From Mycobacterium sp. IS-836 (GTDB lineage Bacteria > Actinomycetota > Actinomycetes > Mycobacteriales > Mycobacteriaceae): a stretch of DNA of 64,000 bases. Positions 17,744 to 26,635 of the stretch are shown piece after piece. The DNA is taken from assembly GCF_001954275.1 (NCBI RefSeq), contig NZ_MBEU01000062.1:62001-126000 (forward strand), given 5' to 3'. The notes under the pieces are model-generated. The model was given only the letters and a program-made list of their open reading frames with translations, was not told where the DNA came from and ran no database searches. How positions within the stretch are numbered: position 1 is the first letter of the stretch; every line of letters starts with the position of its first letter. Both the position numbers and the translations under genes were made by a program.

Positions 17744-19549
17744 ATGTTCGGCTTCCTGCCTTCGCTTCCCGGCATCGCACGGTGGGGGGACGAGGTGCGT
17801 GCCGTGGCCGGCCGCATCGATACCGCGCGCCACCACGGCGTGCCCAATGGCTGCGTTCTCGAATTGAACTTGCGCACGGTGCCGCCGGAAAGCTCGGGCT
17901 TCGACCCGCTGGCGTTCATCACCGGGGGCGGCCGGCCGATGGCGCTGCGTGACGCCGTCGCCGCGATCCATCGGGCCGCCGCGGACTCGCGGGTCGCCGG
18001 GCTGATTGCCCGCGTGCAGCTTGCTGCGGCGCCGCCGGCGGCGGTTCAGGAGCTGCGGGAAGCCGTCGCGGCCTTCACCGCCCGCAAGCCGTCACTGGCG
18101 TGGGCCGAGACCTATCCGGGGACGCTGTCGTACTACCTGGCTTCGGCATTCGGCGAAGTGTGGATGCAGCCGTCGGGCAGCGTCGGCCTGGTCGGCTTCG
18201 CCAGCAGCGTTACCTTCCTGCGGGACGCGCTCGACAAGGCCGGCATCGAAGCCGAGTTCGTCGCGCGCGGCGAATACAAGTCGGCGATCAACCGATACAC
18301 CGAGGGCGGGTTCACCGAGGCTCACCGCGAAGCCGTCACCCGGATGCTCGAAAGCCTGCAGGACCAGGTGTGGCAGGGGGTCGCCGAATCACGCAGCATC
18401 GATTCGGGTGCGCTCGACGCCCTGGCCGACCGGGCCCCGCTATTACACGATGACGCCGTCGCCTCCGGTCTGGTCGACCGGATCGGCTTCCGCGACGAGG
18501 CCTACGCGCGGATAGCGGAACTGATTGGTGTGGAAGGCATTTCGCCGGAATCCATCGACTCCGATGAGAACGCTCCGCCGCGGCTCTACCTGTCGCGGTA
18601 CGCCGGCGCGGCCCAGTCCAGGTTGGCCCCGGCCTTGCCGCCGATTCCCGGCCGCCGTCCCAAACCCACGCTCGCCCTGGTCACCGTCGCGGGCCATATC
18701 GTCGACGGGCGCGGCGGGCCCCAATTCCTGCCCTTCGGCGCCGCGGCCGTCGGCGGCGACACCATCGCGGCGGCACTGCGCGAGGCGGCCGCCAACGACG
18801 CGGTGTCCGCGATCGTGCTGCGAGTGGACAGCCCGGGCGGCTCACTCTTCGCCTCGGAGACCGTCTGGCGCGAGGTGGCACGGGCCCGCGCACGCGGCAA
18901 ACCGGTGGTGGCGTCCATGGCCTCGGTCGCCGCGTCCGGCGGCTACTACATCTCGATGGGCGCCGACGCGATCGTGGCCAGTCCCGGCACGATCACCGGG
19001 TCCATCGGTGTGTACAGCGGAAAGTTCGTTGTTCGCGATCTGAAGGGACGGCTGGGGGTGGCCTCGGATACCGTGCGCACCAACGCAAATGCCGATGCCT
19101 GGTCGATCGACGCGCCGTTCACGCCGCAGCAGCGGGCCCATCAGGAGGCCCAGGCCGACGTGGTCTACGCCAACTTCGTGGAGCGGGTGGCGCAGGGGCG
19201 CAAGCTGAGCGCCGAAGCCGTGGATGCCGTCGCACGAGGGCGGGTGTGGACGGGTGCCGACGCCTTGGAGCGCGGTCTGGTCGACGAACTCGGCGGCCTG
19301 CGAACCGCCATGCGCCGGGCCAAGGTCCTGGCCGGCCTGGACGAGGACACCGACGTCCATATCGTCAGCTACCCGGGCTCGTCGCTGCTGGACTTCGTGC
19401 GACCCCGCGCGTCGTCGCAACCGGCCGCGGCGTCGCTGCCCGACGCGCTGGGCGCACTGCTGGGCCGGTCGGTTGCCGGCATACTCGAGGACGCCGGGCG
19501 GACGATGACTGGCACCCACGTGCTGTGGCCAGGGGAGTGGCGCTTCTAG
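17744..19549 (+). CDS. sppA: Signal peptide peptidase, protease IV type
   Basis: The protein has 601 residues with the two tandem SppA domains of the long (67K) form. The catalytic dyad is visible: Lys179 in [12 protein letters not shown] and Ser398 in [19 protein letters not shown]. The enzyme degrades cleaved signal peptides at the membrane. No N-terminal membrane helix is apparent, unlike E. coli SppA, so it may be only peripherally attached. Its position after rplO matches Mtb Rv0724. It ends with a 4-base overlap with the convergent methyltransferase gene. Confidence 0.93.
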   Translation: MFGFLPSLPGIARWGDEVRAVAGRIDTARHHGVPNGCVLELNLRTVPPESSGFDPLAFITGGGRPMALRDAVAAIHRAAADSRVAGLIARVQLAAAPPAAVQELREAVAAFTARKPSLAWAETYPGTLSYYLASAFGEVWMQPSGSVGLVGFASSVTFLRDALDKAGIEAEFVARGEYKSAINRYTEGGFTEAHREAVTRMLESLQDQVWQGVAESRSIDSGALDALADRAPLLHDDAVASGLVDRIGFRDEAYARIAELIGVEGISPESIDSDENAPPRLYLSRYAGAAQSRLAPALPPIPGRRPKPTLALVTVAGHIVDGRGGPQFLPFGAAAVGGDTIAAALREAAANDAVSAIVLRVDSPGGSLFASETVWREVARARARGKPVVASMASVAASGGYYISMGADAIVASPGTITGSIGVYSGKFVVRDLKGRLGVASDTVRTNANADAWSIDAPFTPQQRAHQEAQADVVYANFVERVAQGRKLSAEAVDAVARGRVWTGADALERGLVDELGGLRTAMRRAKVLAGLDEDTDVHIVSYPGSSLLDFVRPRASSQPAAASLPDALGALLGRSVAGILEDAGRTMTGTHVLWPGEWRF

Positions 19550-20460
19550 CCGATGAGGCCGCCGCTGATGAAGATGATTTCGCCGAGCGGGTCGTCGTTT
19601 TCGGGAGGGGGGACGTCGATGCCGTTGCGCTGGAACAGTTCGGTGCGCGTCACGCCCTCGACGTCCCACCCCGACGTCCGCAGATAGTCGACGACATGGT
19701 TGCGTTGGCCGGTATACACCAGCGACCCCATGTCGATGTCCACGCCGTGATCCCGGAAGGAACCGGACATCTCCCGGGCCCGCTCGACATCGAAATCGAT
19801 GATGCCCGGCACGAATTCGGTGGCGACAGTGCTCCCGGGCGCGCTGAGCGCCGTGATGTTGTCGAACAACTGGTCCTGGGCCTCCGGCGGCAGGTAGATC
19901 AGCAGGCCTTCCGCCAACCAGGCCGTCGGCGCGGTGGTGTCCAGCCCGGCCGCCCGGAGCGCCGCCGGCCAGTCACCGCGCAGGTCGATGGCGACGGTGT
20001 GCCGGGTGGCGGTGGGCTGGGCCCCGATGCCGGCCAATGTGGTGGTCTTGAACTCGATCACCTGGGGCTGGTCGATCTCGTAGACGACCGTGCCGCCGGG
20101 CCACGGCAGCCGGAAGGCGCGCGAGTCCAATCCGGACGCCAGGATCACCACCTGACGAACGCCTGCGGCGGTGGCGGCGAGGAAGTAGTCGTCGAAGTAC
20201 TTGGTGCGCACCGCCATTCCGTCGATCATCGCCTGCATGCGCACCGGCGAGGCGTTTTCGATCGCGTCGAAGTCGAGCTCACCGTCCATCATCTTGGTGA
20301 ACAAATCCACCCCCACCGCGCGCACCAGTGGTTCGGCGAACGGGTCGTTGATCAAACCGCGCGGATCCTTCGTCGCCATGGCGCGGCCGGCCGCGACCAT
20401 CGTCGCGGTCACGCCCACGCTGGACGCCAGATCCCAGTGGTCGTCATGAGAGCGTGGCAC
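19546..20460 (-). CDS. SAM-dependent methyltransferase, TIGR00027/LCMT-like family (paralogue 1)
   Basis: The protein has 304 residues. Family features are [20 protein letters not shown] at the N-terminus, the SAM-binding [30 protein letters not shown], and [20 protein letters not shown]. This family is expanded in mycobacteria (Mtb Rv0725c and Rv0726c lie at this spot); the substrates, thought to be small carboxylates or lipids, are not established. The start is a GTG 9 bases after the preceding paralogue. It is the last of three genes in one operon. Confidence 0.88.
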   Translation of the reverse strand: MPRSHDDHWDLASSVGVTATMVAAGRAMATKDPRGLINDPFAEPLVRAVGVDLFTKMMDGELDFDAIENASPVRMQAMIDGMAVRTKYFDDYFLAATAAGVRQVVILASGLDSRAFRLPWPGGTVVYEIDQPQVIEFKTTTLAGIGAQPTATRHTVAIDLRGDWPAALRAAGLDTTAPTAWLAEGLLIYLPPEAQDQLFDNITALSAPGSTVATEFVPGIIDFDVERAREMSGSFRDHGVDIDMGSLVYTGQRNHVVDYLRTSGWDVEGVTRTELFQRNGIDVPPPENDDPLGEIIFISGGLIG

Positions 20461-20469
20461 GACGTAACC

Positions 20470-21384
20470 CTACTGCAGCGTCGCGGCCACGTAGCTCAAG
20501 TCACCGAACGCGGCGGCCATCGCGTCCTCAGGGAACTCAAACCCGTTGCGGGCATACAATTCCCGGGCGGGATGGGCAATCACCTGCCAGCCGTGCGTTG
20601 TCAGGTAGTCGACGACGACGTTGCGCTCGCCGCGGTAGAACAGGTCGGCCGCGTTGAGGTTGAAACCGAAGCGCTGCCACCGCTCGGAGATACGCTGCAA
20701 CCGCTCGTCGGTAAACGCGTTCGGGTCGGGTACGTGTTCGGTGGCCAGCCGGCTGCCCGGCGCGCTCAGCGCGGTGATGCTGTCGAACAGTCGATCCTGG
20801 GCCTCCGGGGGCAGATAGGGCAACAGACCTTCGGCGCTCCACGCGGTCGGCTGCCCGACGTCAAAGCCGCTCTCCCGCAACGCCGCCGGCCAGTCGTCGC
20901 GCAGGTCGATGCTGACGGTGCGGCGTTCGGCGGTCGGGTCGGCGCCGAGGCCGGCCAGCGTGTCGGTCTTGAAGGCGATGACCTGCGGCTGGTCGATCTC
21001 GTAGACCACCGTGCCCGCCGGCCACGGCAGTCGGTAGGCCCTGGTGTCCAGCCCGGACGCCAGGATCACCGCCTGCCGCACACCGTCTTTGGTGGCGCCG
21101 ATGAAGAAGTCGTCGAAAAACCTGGTGCGCACCGCGATCTGCTCGCGCCGCGCCTTGCGGTTGAACAGCGGGTCGTCCTCAAAATCGAGCTCGCCGTCGA
21201 TGATGCGGACGAAGGGGTCCAACCCCACGGCGCGGACCAGGGGGTCGGCCAGTGGATCGTCGAGCAGCGCATCGGGTCCCTGCGACGCCACGGCGCGCGA
21301 CGCGGCGACCATGGTCGCGGTCGCTCCCACGCTCTGCGCAGGTCCCCAGGTGTCGCCGTCGCTGCGTCCCGAGTCGACCGTCAT
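20470..21384 (-). CDS. SAM-dependent methyltransferase, TIGR00027/LCMT-like family (paralogue 2)
   Basis: The protein has 304 residues of the same family, with [37 protein letters not shown] and [19 protein letters not shown]. The N-terminal WGPAQ differs from the WDLAS of the other four paralogues. It overlaps the upstream paralogue by 4 bases and precedes paralogue 1 by 9, so the three form one operon on the minus strand. Confidence 0.88.
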   Translation of the reverse strand: MTVDSGRSDGDTWGPAQSVGATATMVAASRAVASQGPDALLDDPLADPLVRAVGLDPFVRIIDGELDFEDDPLFNRKARREQIAVRTRFFDDFFIGATKDGVRQAVILASGLDTRAYRLPWPAGTVVYEIDQPQVIAFKTDTLAGLGADPTAERRTVSIDLRDDWPAALRESGFDVGQPTAWSAEGLLPYLPPEAQDRLFDSITALSAPGSRLATEHVPDPNAFTDERLQRISERWQRFGFNLNAADLFYRGERNVVVDYLTTHGWQVIAHPARELYARNGFEFPEDAMAAAFGDLSYVAATLQ

Positions 21385-22334
21385 TTCAGGTACCCGCTCA
21401 CGTAAACCATGTCGCCCATGCGCGTGTCGTCGTCCTCGAAGGGTGGAAGTCCGTTGTCCGCGAACAGCTCTCGAATGGTGATTCCGTTCAGTGCCCAGCC
21501 GCGATCGGCCAGATAGGGAGCCGCTTGGTTGCGTTCACCGAAGTAGACCAGCCCCGCCATGTCGAGATCGAAGCCGTGCGCACGCCAGCGCTCGGCGATG
21601 CGTTGCATCCGTTCCTTCAACTTGTCCTCGTCACCGGGCTGCGGGTTGGGCGCGCTCTCGGTGGCGAACCGGCTTCCGGGCGCGCTGAGTTCGGTGATGG
21701 TGTCCAGCAGGCGGTCCTGCGCCTCCGGCGGCAGGTAGCCAAGCAGACCCTCGGCGCTCCACGCGGTCGGCCGGGCCGGGTCGAATCCGGCGGCGCGCAG
21801 TGCGGCGGGCCAGTCGTCGCGCAGATCGACCCCGACCGTTCGCCGCTCGGCGGTGGGCGCGGCCCCCAATTCGGCCAGCGTGCGGGTCTTGAATTCGATG
21901 ACCTGCGGCTGGTCGACTTCGTAGACGATGGTTCCGGCCGGCCACTGCAGTCGGTACGCGCGGGAATCCAGGCCCGACGCCAGGATCACGACCTGCTCGA
22001 TGCCCGCGTTCGTCGCGTCGATGAAGAACTCGTCGAAGAACTTGGTGCGCACCGCCATGTTGTCGGCCATCCGCGACATGGCCCCGGGGGACCCCGCGGA
22101 TTCCGCGGTGCCGTCGTGCACGTCGTTCAGATCGTCGGGACTCACCTCACCGGTCGCCAGCCTGGTGAGAAGGTCGACGCCGACCGCTCTGACCAGCGGC
22201 TCCGCGTAGGGGTCGTCGATCAGCGGGCGGTCGTCCCGGCTCGCCACCGCCCGCGCCGCCGCGACCATCGTCGCGGTCACGCCGACGCTGGACGCCAGGT
22301 CCCAGGTGTCACCCTCATACCTCGTGGAAGTCAT
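21381..22334 (-). CDS. SAM-dependent methyltransferase, TIGR00027/LCMT-like family (paralogue 3)
   Basis: The protein has 317 residues. It carries the family motifs plus a ~12-residue insertion ([18 protein letters not shown]) before [13 protein letters not shown]. It is the first gene of the three-gene operon, with GGGGGAG before the ATG and a sigma-A-like promoter at 22363-22392. Motifs [18 protein letters not shown] and [19 protein letters not shown] mark the SAM site. Confidence 0.88.
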   Translation of the reverse strand: MTSTRYEGDTWDLASSVGVTATMVAAARAVASRDDRPLIDDPYAEPLVRAVGVDLLTRLATGEVSPDDLNDVHDGTAESAGSPGAMSRMADNMAVRTKFFDEFFIDATNAGIEQVVILASGLDSRAYRLQWPAGTIVYEVDQPQVIEFKTRTLAELGAAPTAERRTVGVDLRDDWPAALRAAGFDPARPTAWSAEGLLGYLPPEAQDRLLDTITELSAPGSRFATESAPNPQPGDEDKLKERMQRIAERWRAHGFDLDMAGLVYFGERNQAAPYLADRGWALNGITIRELFADNGLPPFEDDDTRMGDMVYVSGYLK

Positions 22335-22362
22335 CTTCTCCCCCTACCCGGATGTAGTCAGT

Positions 22363-22392
22363 CTAATATTTAGCCAATATAACAAGCGTCAA
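22363..22392 (-). promoter_or_regulatory. Promoter of the methyltransferase operon, with shared motif
   Basis: On the minus strand, -35 TTGACG (22387-22392) and -10 TATTAG (22363-22368) are 18 bases apart. The AT-rich spacer contains TTGGCTAAATA, which recurs as TTTGCTAAATA before the distant methyltransferase gene at 34942-35853. It is one of the most AT-rich spots in the window. Confidence 0.5.
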
Positions 22393-22431
22393 CCACTGTA
22401 CGCCTATTCCATTTCGCGGCAACCTTGACTG

Positions 22432-23208
22432 ATGGCATACGCGGCAGCGGGTAAACGGGTGCTCATCACCGGCGCGTCGTCGGGTCTGGGGGCGGCCCTG
22501 GCGCGACAGCTCGCGGCCCGCGAAGCGGTGGTGGGACTGATCGCCCGAAGGCGCGCTCGCCTCGACGAGGTGCTGGCCGACTGCCGGCGGAGCACGCCGG
22601 ACTCGGCGATGTGGGTGGCCGACCTGGCCGACACCGCCGCCCTGCGCGCCCTGGCGCTGCGTGCGTGGGACGACCTCGGCGGCATCGACGTGCTGATCAA
22701 CAACGCCGCGATGCCGAAGCGTCGGCCCGTCACCGACCTGGATCCGGACGAGGTGGAGAACGTCATGCGGACCAACTTCTTCGCGCCGATGCGCCTGACG
22801 CTGGCGCTGCTGCCGCGGATGCTGGCGCGCGGCTCGGGCCTGATCGTCAACGTGTCCAGCGTCGGCGGCCGGCTCGGCATCATTCACGAAACCGCTTATT
22901 GTGCAAGCAAATTCGCGTTGTGCGGCTGGAGCGAGGCGATGGCCGTGGACCTACACGGCACCGGGGTCTCGGTGAAGCTCATCGAGCCCGGGCCGGTCGA
23001 CACCGAGATCTGGGATCAGCCGGGCAGCGAGGAGCCGCTCTACCAGGGGCCCAAGGTGCCCGCCGACGAGGTGGCCGAAGGGATCATCGACGCCCTGGGC
23101 AGCGACACGTTCGAGCACTACGTGCCGGACATGAAGGCCGTGGTGGACGCCAAGAACGCCGACCTCGATGCGTTCATAGCGGGCACGGCCGCGATGGCGC
23201 CGCGGTGA
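22432..23208 (+). CDS. Short-chain dehydrogenase/reductase
   Basis: The protein has 258 residues of classical SDR type: the nucleotide-binding TGASSGLGAA (13-22), NNAA (90-93), catalytic Ser142/143 (VSSVGG), Tyr156 and Lys160 (AYCASK). The substrate is unknown. The stop overlaps the start of the MDR dehydrogenase (GTGA), so the two enzymes are co-translated and may act in one pathway of alcohol/ketone oxidation. Confidence 0.9.
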   Translation: MAYAAAGKRVLITGASSGLGAALARQLAAREAVVGLIARRRARLDEVLADCRRSTPDSAMWVADLADTAALRALALRAWDDLGGIDVLINNAAMPKRRPVTDLDPDEVENVMRTNFFAPMRLTLALLPRMLARGSGLIVNVSSVGGRLGIIHETAYCASKFALCGWSEAMAVDLHGTGVSVKLIEPGPVDTEIWDQPGSEEPLYQGPKVPADEVAEGIIDALGSDTFEHYVPDMKAVVDAKNADLDAFIAGTAAMAPR

Positions 23209-24419
23209 AGGCGCTCGTCTACGGCGTCCCGCCGGAGCCGTCGCCGGGACCCGACGACGCACTGACCCACAGCCCGGTCGCACTGCAGGAAGTCGCGGAT
23301 CCGCAATTGCCGCATCAGGATTGGGTGCTCACCCGCCCCCGCCTGACCGGCATCTGCGGCTCGGATTCCAAGCAGATCCTGATGGACTTCGGCGAGGACG
23401 ATGTCGACAACGCCATGGCCGCGTTCTGTTCCTTCCCCCAAGTCATGGGCCACGAGGTGGTCGCCGACGTGGTCGCCTTGGGGCCCAAGGCACGCGGGCT
23501 GGAGATCGGGCAGCGGGTCGTGCTGAACCCGTGGCTGTCCTGCGGGCCGCGCGGCATCGAACCGCCTTGCCCCGCTTGCGAAAGCGGCGACTACAGCCTG
23601 TGCTGGAGCTTCACCGACGGCGACATCAAGCCCGGCATCCACACCGGGGTGTCCGCCGATGTCACCGGTGGATACGCCGAGCTGATGCCCGCCCACGACA
23701 GCATGCTGTTCGGCGTTCCCGACTCGATTCCCGACGAGCTGGCGGTGTTCGCCGACCCGTTTTCGGTGTCCTTGCACGCGATCACCCGCCACCCGCCGCC
23801 GCACTCGGGGCGGGCGCTGGTGTACGGGGCCGGCTCGCTGGGGCTGTGCGCGGTCGCGATCCTGCGGGCGCTGTATCCCGAGGTGGCCGTCGCCGTGGTG
23901 GCGCGCTTCGATGCCCAGGCGGAGTTGGCCCGACGGTTCGGGGCCGCCAAAGTGCTGGCGCACGAACCGCGTCTGGCCGTCGTCGAAGAGCTCGTGGCCT
24001 GGGGCGGTGGCCGCCTGCGCCAACCGCTGCAGGGTCTGCCCATGGCCTACCCGGGACCGATCGACGTCGTGTACGACACCGTCGGCAAGCCCGAGACGTT
24101 CGAGGTCGGGGTGCGGGTCCTGCGCTCCCGAGGCACGTTGGTGAAGGCCGGCGTCCACGCGCCCGGCCGGTGGGAGTGGAGTCCGTTGTATTTCAAGGAG
24201 ATCAGCTGGGTCGGGTCGAACGCGTTCGGGATCGAGGAGGTCGCAGGGCGGCGTCAGCACGCGATCGCCCACTACCTCGACCTGGTCCGCGCCGGCCGGG
24301 TGGACCTGGGGCCCATGCTGACCCACACCTTCCGGCTCGAACAGTGGCGCGACGCCTTCCTCGCGATCGCCAACCAGGGCGACAGCGGCGCCGTCAAGGT
24401 CGCGTTCGACCAGCGCTAG
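23205..24419 (+). CDS. Zinc-dependent medium-chain alcohol dehydrogenase
   Basis: The protein has 404 residues from the GTG at 23205, which overlaps the SDR stop; the much longer upstream frame lies inside the SDR gene. Catalytic zinc ligands are Cys51 (GICGSDS) and His83-Glu84 (GHEVV). A structural-zinc loop has Cys113, Cys122, Cys125 and Cys133. A Rossmann segment (VYGAGSLGLCAVAILRAL) follows. The extended zinc loop and the ~30-residue insert before it (ILMDFGEDDVDNAM) are unlike simple ADHs. The substrate is not predictable. It is tail-to-tail with the DapB-like gene, with a 4-base overlap. Confidence 0.87.
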   Translation: MKALVYGVPPEPSPGPDDALTHSPVALQEVADPQLPHQDWVLTRPRLTGICGSDSKQILMDFGEDDVDNAMAAFCSFPQVMGHEVVADVVALGPKARGLEIGQRVVLNPWLSCGPRGIEPPCPACESGDYSLCWSFTDGDIKPGIHTGVSADVTGGYAELMPAHDSMLFGVPDSIPDELAVFADPFSVSLHAITRHPPPHSGRALVYGAGSLGLCAVAILRALYPEVAVAVVARFDAQAELARRFGAAKVLAHEPRLAVVEELVAWGGGRLRQPLQGLPMAYPGPIDVVYDTVGKPETFEVGVRVLRSRGTLVKAGVHAPGRWEWSPLYFKEISWVGSNAFGIEEVAGRRQHAIAHYLDLVRAGRVDLGPMLTHTFRLEQWRDAFLAIANQGDSGAVKVAFDQR

Positions 24420-25450
24420 ACCAGCGCACCCGGGGATCCGGTGATGGGCAAGTCGATCGGGGTGATGACGCCCGGTCGTGCGTCGCACAGGAACGGGATG
24501 GCGTTGACGGCCGCGACGGCGGTGCTGTCCATCAGCACGGTCATGACGTCCTCGCCGGGGTGGCCGAACCGGATCGTCGCGTCGACATACGGCTCGCCTT
24601 CGATCACCACGCTAAAACCCTTGGGGTCGGTCCATTTTGGCTCGAGCGCGTCGTCGCTCATGGTCCAGCAGATGGCCAGCTCGACCACCGGGCGACCGCC
24701 GCGAAGGCCGCGATACGTACGGCGTTGACCCCCGGCGGTGCCCGCGGCGTAGTCCACCCAGCCCAGATTCAGATCCCGGGTGAGCACTGCGGGCTCGACG
24801 AACGCCTCCTTGGAATCGAGTTCGGTACCCAGCATGGTGGCGATCATGTCCAGCGTCTCGAAGTAGCCGAGGCCGTAGCGTTGCCTCGCCGGGTCGAGGT
24901 GTGTCACCGGCTCGCGGGGCGGTTTGCCGAATCCGAGGACCTTCCACACGTCTTGTACGGGATAGGTGGTGCAGTCCAGCGTTTCGACGAGCTTGACGCT
25001 GCGCACCCGCGCGCAGGCGCCGGTGAGGAAGCCGGCGACGACGTTGATGAAGCCCGGCTCGAATCCCGTTCCCAGGAACGTCGCTTGGCCCTGTCGCGCC
25101 GCCTCTTCGAGCGCCGGGAGTTCGACCGGGTGATGGGTGCCGGTCACGAAGTCGCCCGTGGTGACGACATTGATGCCGCGGCGCAGCATCGTTTCCACCA
25201 AGTCGTAGTCGATGGCACGCGGCATGTAGTTCACGCAGTCCGGCGCGAGGTCGAGCAACGCGTCGACATCGCTGGTCGCGGTGACTCCCGTAGGGGGCCG
25301 GTCCGCGAGTGTCCCCGCGTCGCACCCCACTTTGTCCGCACCCAGGGCATGGACGCCCACCACGTCGAAGTCTTCGCGGTCGAGCAGGATGCCGAGCGCT
25401 CGCTTGCCGATGTTGCCGGTGGACCACTGAACCACGCGGTAGGGTGCCAT
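24416..25450 (-). CDS. DapB-like NAD(P)-binding dehydrogenase
   Basis: The protein has 344 residues. The N-terminus RVVQWSTGNIGKRAL is a Rossmann-type nucleotide site of the dihydrodipicolinate reductase-like superfamily. The C-terminal part resembles the diaminopentanoate dehydrogenase-like C-terminal domain seen in many mycobacterial paralogues of unknown substrate. Two short remnants of a related gene lie at 25926-25979, in opposite orientations. Confidence 0.8.
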   Translation of the reverse strand: MAPYRVVQWSTGNIGKRALGILLDREDFDVVGVHALGADKVGCDAGTLADRPPTGVTATSDVDALLDLAPDCVNYMPRAIDYDLVETMLRRGINVVTTGDFVTGTHHPVELPALEEAARQGQATFLGTGFEPGFINVVAGFLTGACARVRSVKLVETLDCTTYPVQDVWKVLGFGKPPREPVTHLDPARQRYGLGYFETLDMIATMLGTELDSKEAFVEPAVLTRDLNLGWVDYAAGTAGGQRRTYRGLRGGRPVVELAICWTMSDDALEPKWTDPKGFSVVIEGEPYVDATIRFGHPGEDVMTVLMDSTAVAAVNAIPFLCDARPGVITPIDLPITGSPGALV

Positions 25451-25545
25451 GGCTCACCGTAACCGTTGACTACGTCCAACCAGCGCGATTTCCCAGTTAC
25501 AGAGTTGTCGACTCGTCGGGAGGCGCAGACTTTCGGACCCAGAGG

Positions 25546-25770
25546 TTACCCACAAACTTGGCCCATCTGTCCGTCAATGGGGCTCGCCCCCTCGCAATGG
25601 CCCAAATGGTATCTGCGCACGGGATTAGATTTGTCGATGCAAGCCTGATGGCCAGCGGGTTCGGTGATGCTGGCACAAGGATCGTCGGCGTGTGCTTGTG
25701 CTGGTGGCATGCAGAGGGGTGCCAGTGTTATGGCTGCTGCCGCCGACAGGCCCGTTATTGCCCTCTTCAT
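25546..25770 (-). CDS. Small secreted cysteine-containing protein
   Basis: The protein has 74 residues. A clear Sec signal peptide (KR, then GLSAAAAITLAPLCMPPAQA) ends with AQAHA before DD, around residue 28. The mature part is about 46 residues with four cysteines (PCAS, QACID, GHCEG, QVCG), likely two disulfides. A good ribosome site (AAAGGGAAG) lies before the ATG. It belongs to no family I recognise. It stands alone in a lower-GC stretch next to gene remnants. Confidence 0.65.
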   Translation of the reverse strand: MKRAITGLSAAAAITLAPLCMPPAQAHADDPCASITEPAGHQACIDKSNPVRRYHLGHCEGASPIDGQMGQVCG

Positions 25771-25925
25771 CAGTTCTTCCCTTTCTGACCCCCGATGGGC
25801 GCAGTGCGACAGTGCATCTGGAGTGGTGACAGTAACGGCGTATTAGTTTCGGCAAGTTGCGTCGATGTGAAGACTTTGGGACGCGCGCGGAGTAATCGCG
25901 CCTGGGCGGCATCGGGACTGGCACG

Positions 25926-25979
25926 CCCGCGTCGCAGCCCACTTTGTCCGCGCCGAGTGGTTCAGTGGTCAACCGGGGA
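25926..25979. pseudogene. Two inverted remnants of a DapB-like dehydrogenase gene
   Basis: Bases 25926-25956 closely match 25314-25345 of the intact dehydrogenase in the same orientation (minus-strand peptide LGADKVGCDA). Bases 25951-25979 on the plus strand encode RRVVQWSTG, matching the N-terminus of the same enzyme. The two pieces face opposite ways and meet at about 25951-25956. This is what is left of at least one degraded paralogue and marks an inversion or deletion junction. Confidence 0.6.
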
Positions 25980-25986
25980 GCCGTGC

Positions 25987-26050
25987 TTGACGAGCGGAGG
26001 CGAACATTGTTCTAATCTGAATACTGTTCGAAACCGAACGCTGTTCGAAA
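25987..26050 (+). promoter_or_regulatory. Promoter and operator-like half-sites of the TetR-P450 unit
   Basis: The promoter reads -35 TTGACG (25987-25992), an 18-base spacer, -10 TCTAAT (26011-26016). Half-sites GAAC/GTTC are repeated across it: GAACATTGTTC (26002-26012), GTTCGAAACCGAAC (26026-26039) and GTTCGAA (26043-26049). Such an array over and just after the promoter suggests autoregulation by the TetR protein encoded next. Confidence 0.55.
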
Positions 26051-26058
26051 GGGGGCGT

Positions 26059-26628
26059 GTGGTGGCGGTGTCCAATGCGCCGGTGCTTCGCTACGGGGCC
26101 CTGGACCGGGCCCACCTGACGAAGCACTTGCTGCGCCTGGCGAAGCGCGTGGGCGTCAGCCGGGTCACGATGCGCGAGCTGGCAGCGGAGGCCGGCACGG
26201 CGGCCTCGTCGGTGTACTACCACGTTCGCGACAAGCGGGAACTGCTCGATCTGCTGATCGAAGCGGTGCTCGCACAGATCGAGGTTCCGGAGGAAGGCGA
26301 CTGGGAAGCACGTTTGATCGCGCTCTATGCCAGCGCGTGGAAGGTGCTGGTCGGCGTGCCCGGGATCGCGGCTCTACTGCAGGAGCATCCGCACACCACC
26401 GCGGCCACCGCGATGGATCTCGCCTCTCGCGAAATTCTGCGCGAATCCGGCTTGACTGCCGAGCATTTCGAGGCGGCGCACGCGGCGTTGTACATCCACC
26501 TACTGGGATCCGTGCAACTCGAGCACAGGCGCCGCGCGGGTGGCGCGGCCCGAGGGGTCGACGACAAGGCGTTTATGTACGGATTGCGCCTCATCATGGC
26601 GGGCCTGCGCGGCGAGCTCGAAAAGTGA
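26059..26628 (+). CDS. TetR family transcriptional regulator
   Basis: The protein has 189 residues from GTG 26059 (GTG 26062 and 26068 are also possible; GGGGG lies just upstream). The N-terminal helix-turn-helix reads VSRVTMRELAAEAGTAASSVYYHVRDKRELLDLL, ending in the usual YYHVRDKREL. The C-terminal ligand domain is diverse. It lies 7 bases before a cytochrome P450 gene, so it likely controls that gene and itself through the repeated half-sites upstream. Confidence 0.88.
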   Translation: MVAVSNAPVLRYGALDRAHLTKHLLRLAKRVGVSRVTMRELAAEAGTAASSVYYHVRDKRELLDLLIEAVLAQIEVPEEGDWEARLIALYASAWKVLVGVPGIAALLQEHPHTTAATAMDLASREILRESGLTAEHFEAAHAALYIHLLGSVQLEHRRRAGGAARGVDDKAFMYGLRLIMAGLRGELEK

Positions 26629-26635
26629 AGCGCAC

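Noticed and set aside
19246..21405. 719-residue open frame on the plus strand
   Set aside because: Antisense to two methyltransferases; its apparent internal repeats only reflect the paralogy of the genes on the other strand.
25795..26058. Upstream extension of the TetR reading frame
   Set aside because: It crosses the promoter, the operator half-sites and the dehydrogenase remnants. Start codons at 26059-26068 have a ribosome site and match TetR length.
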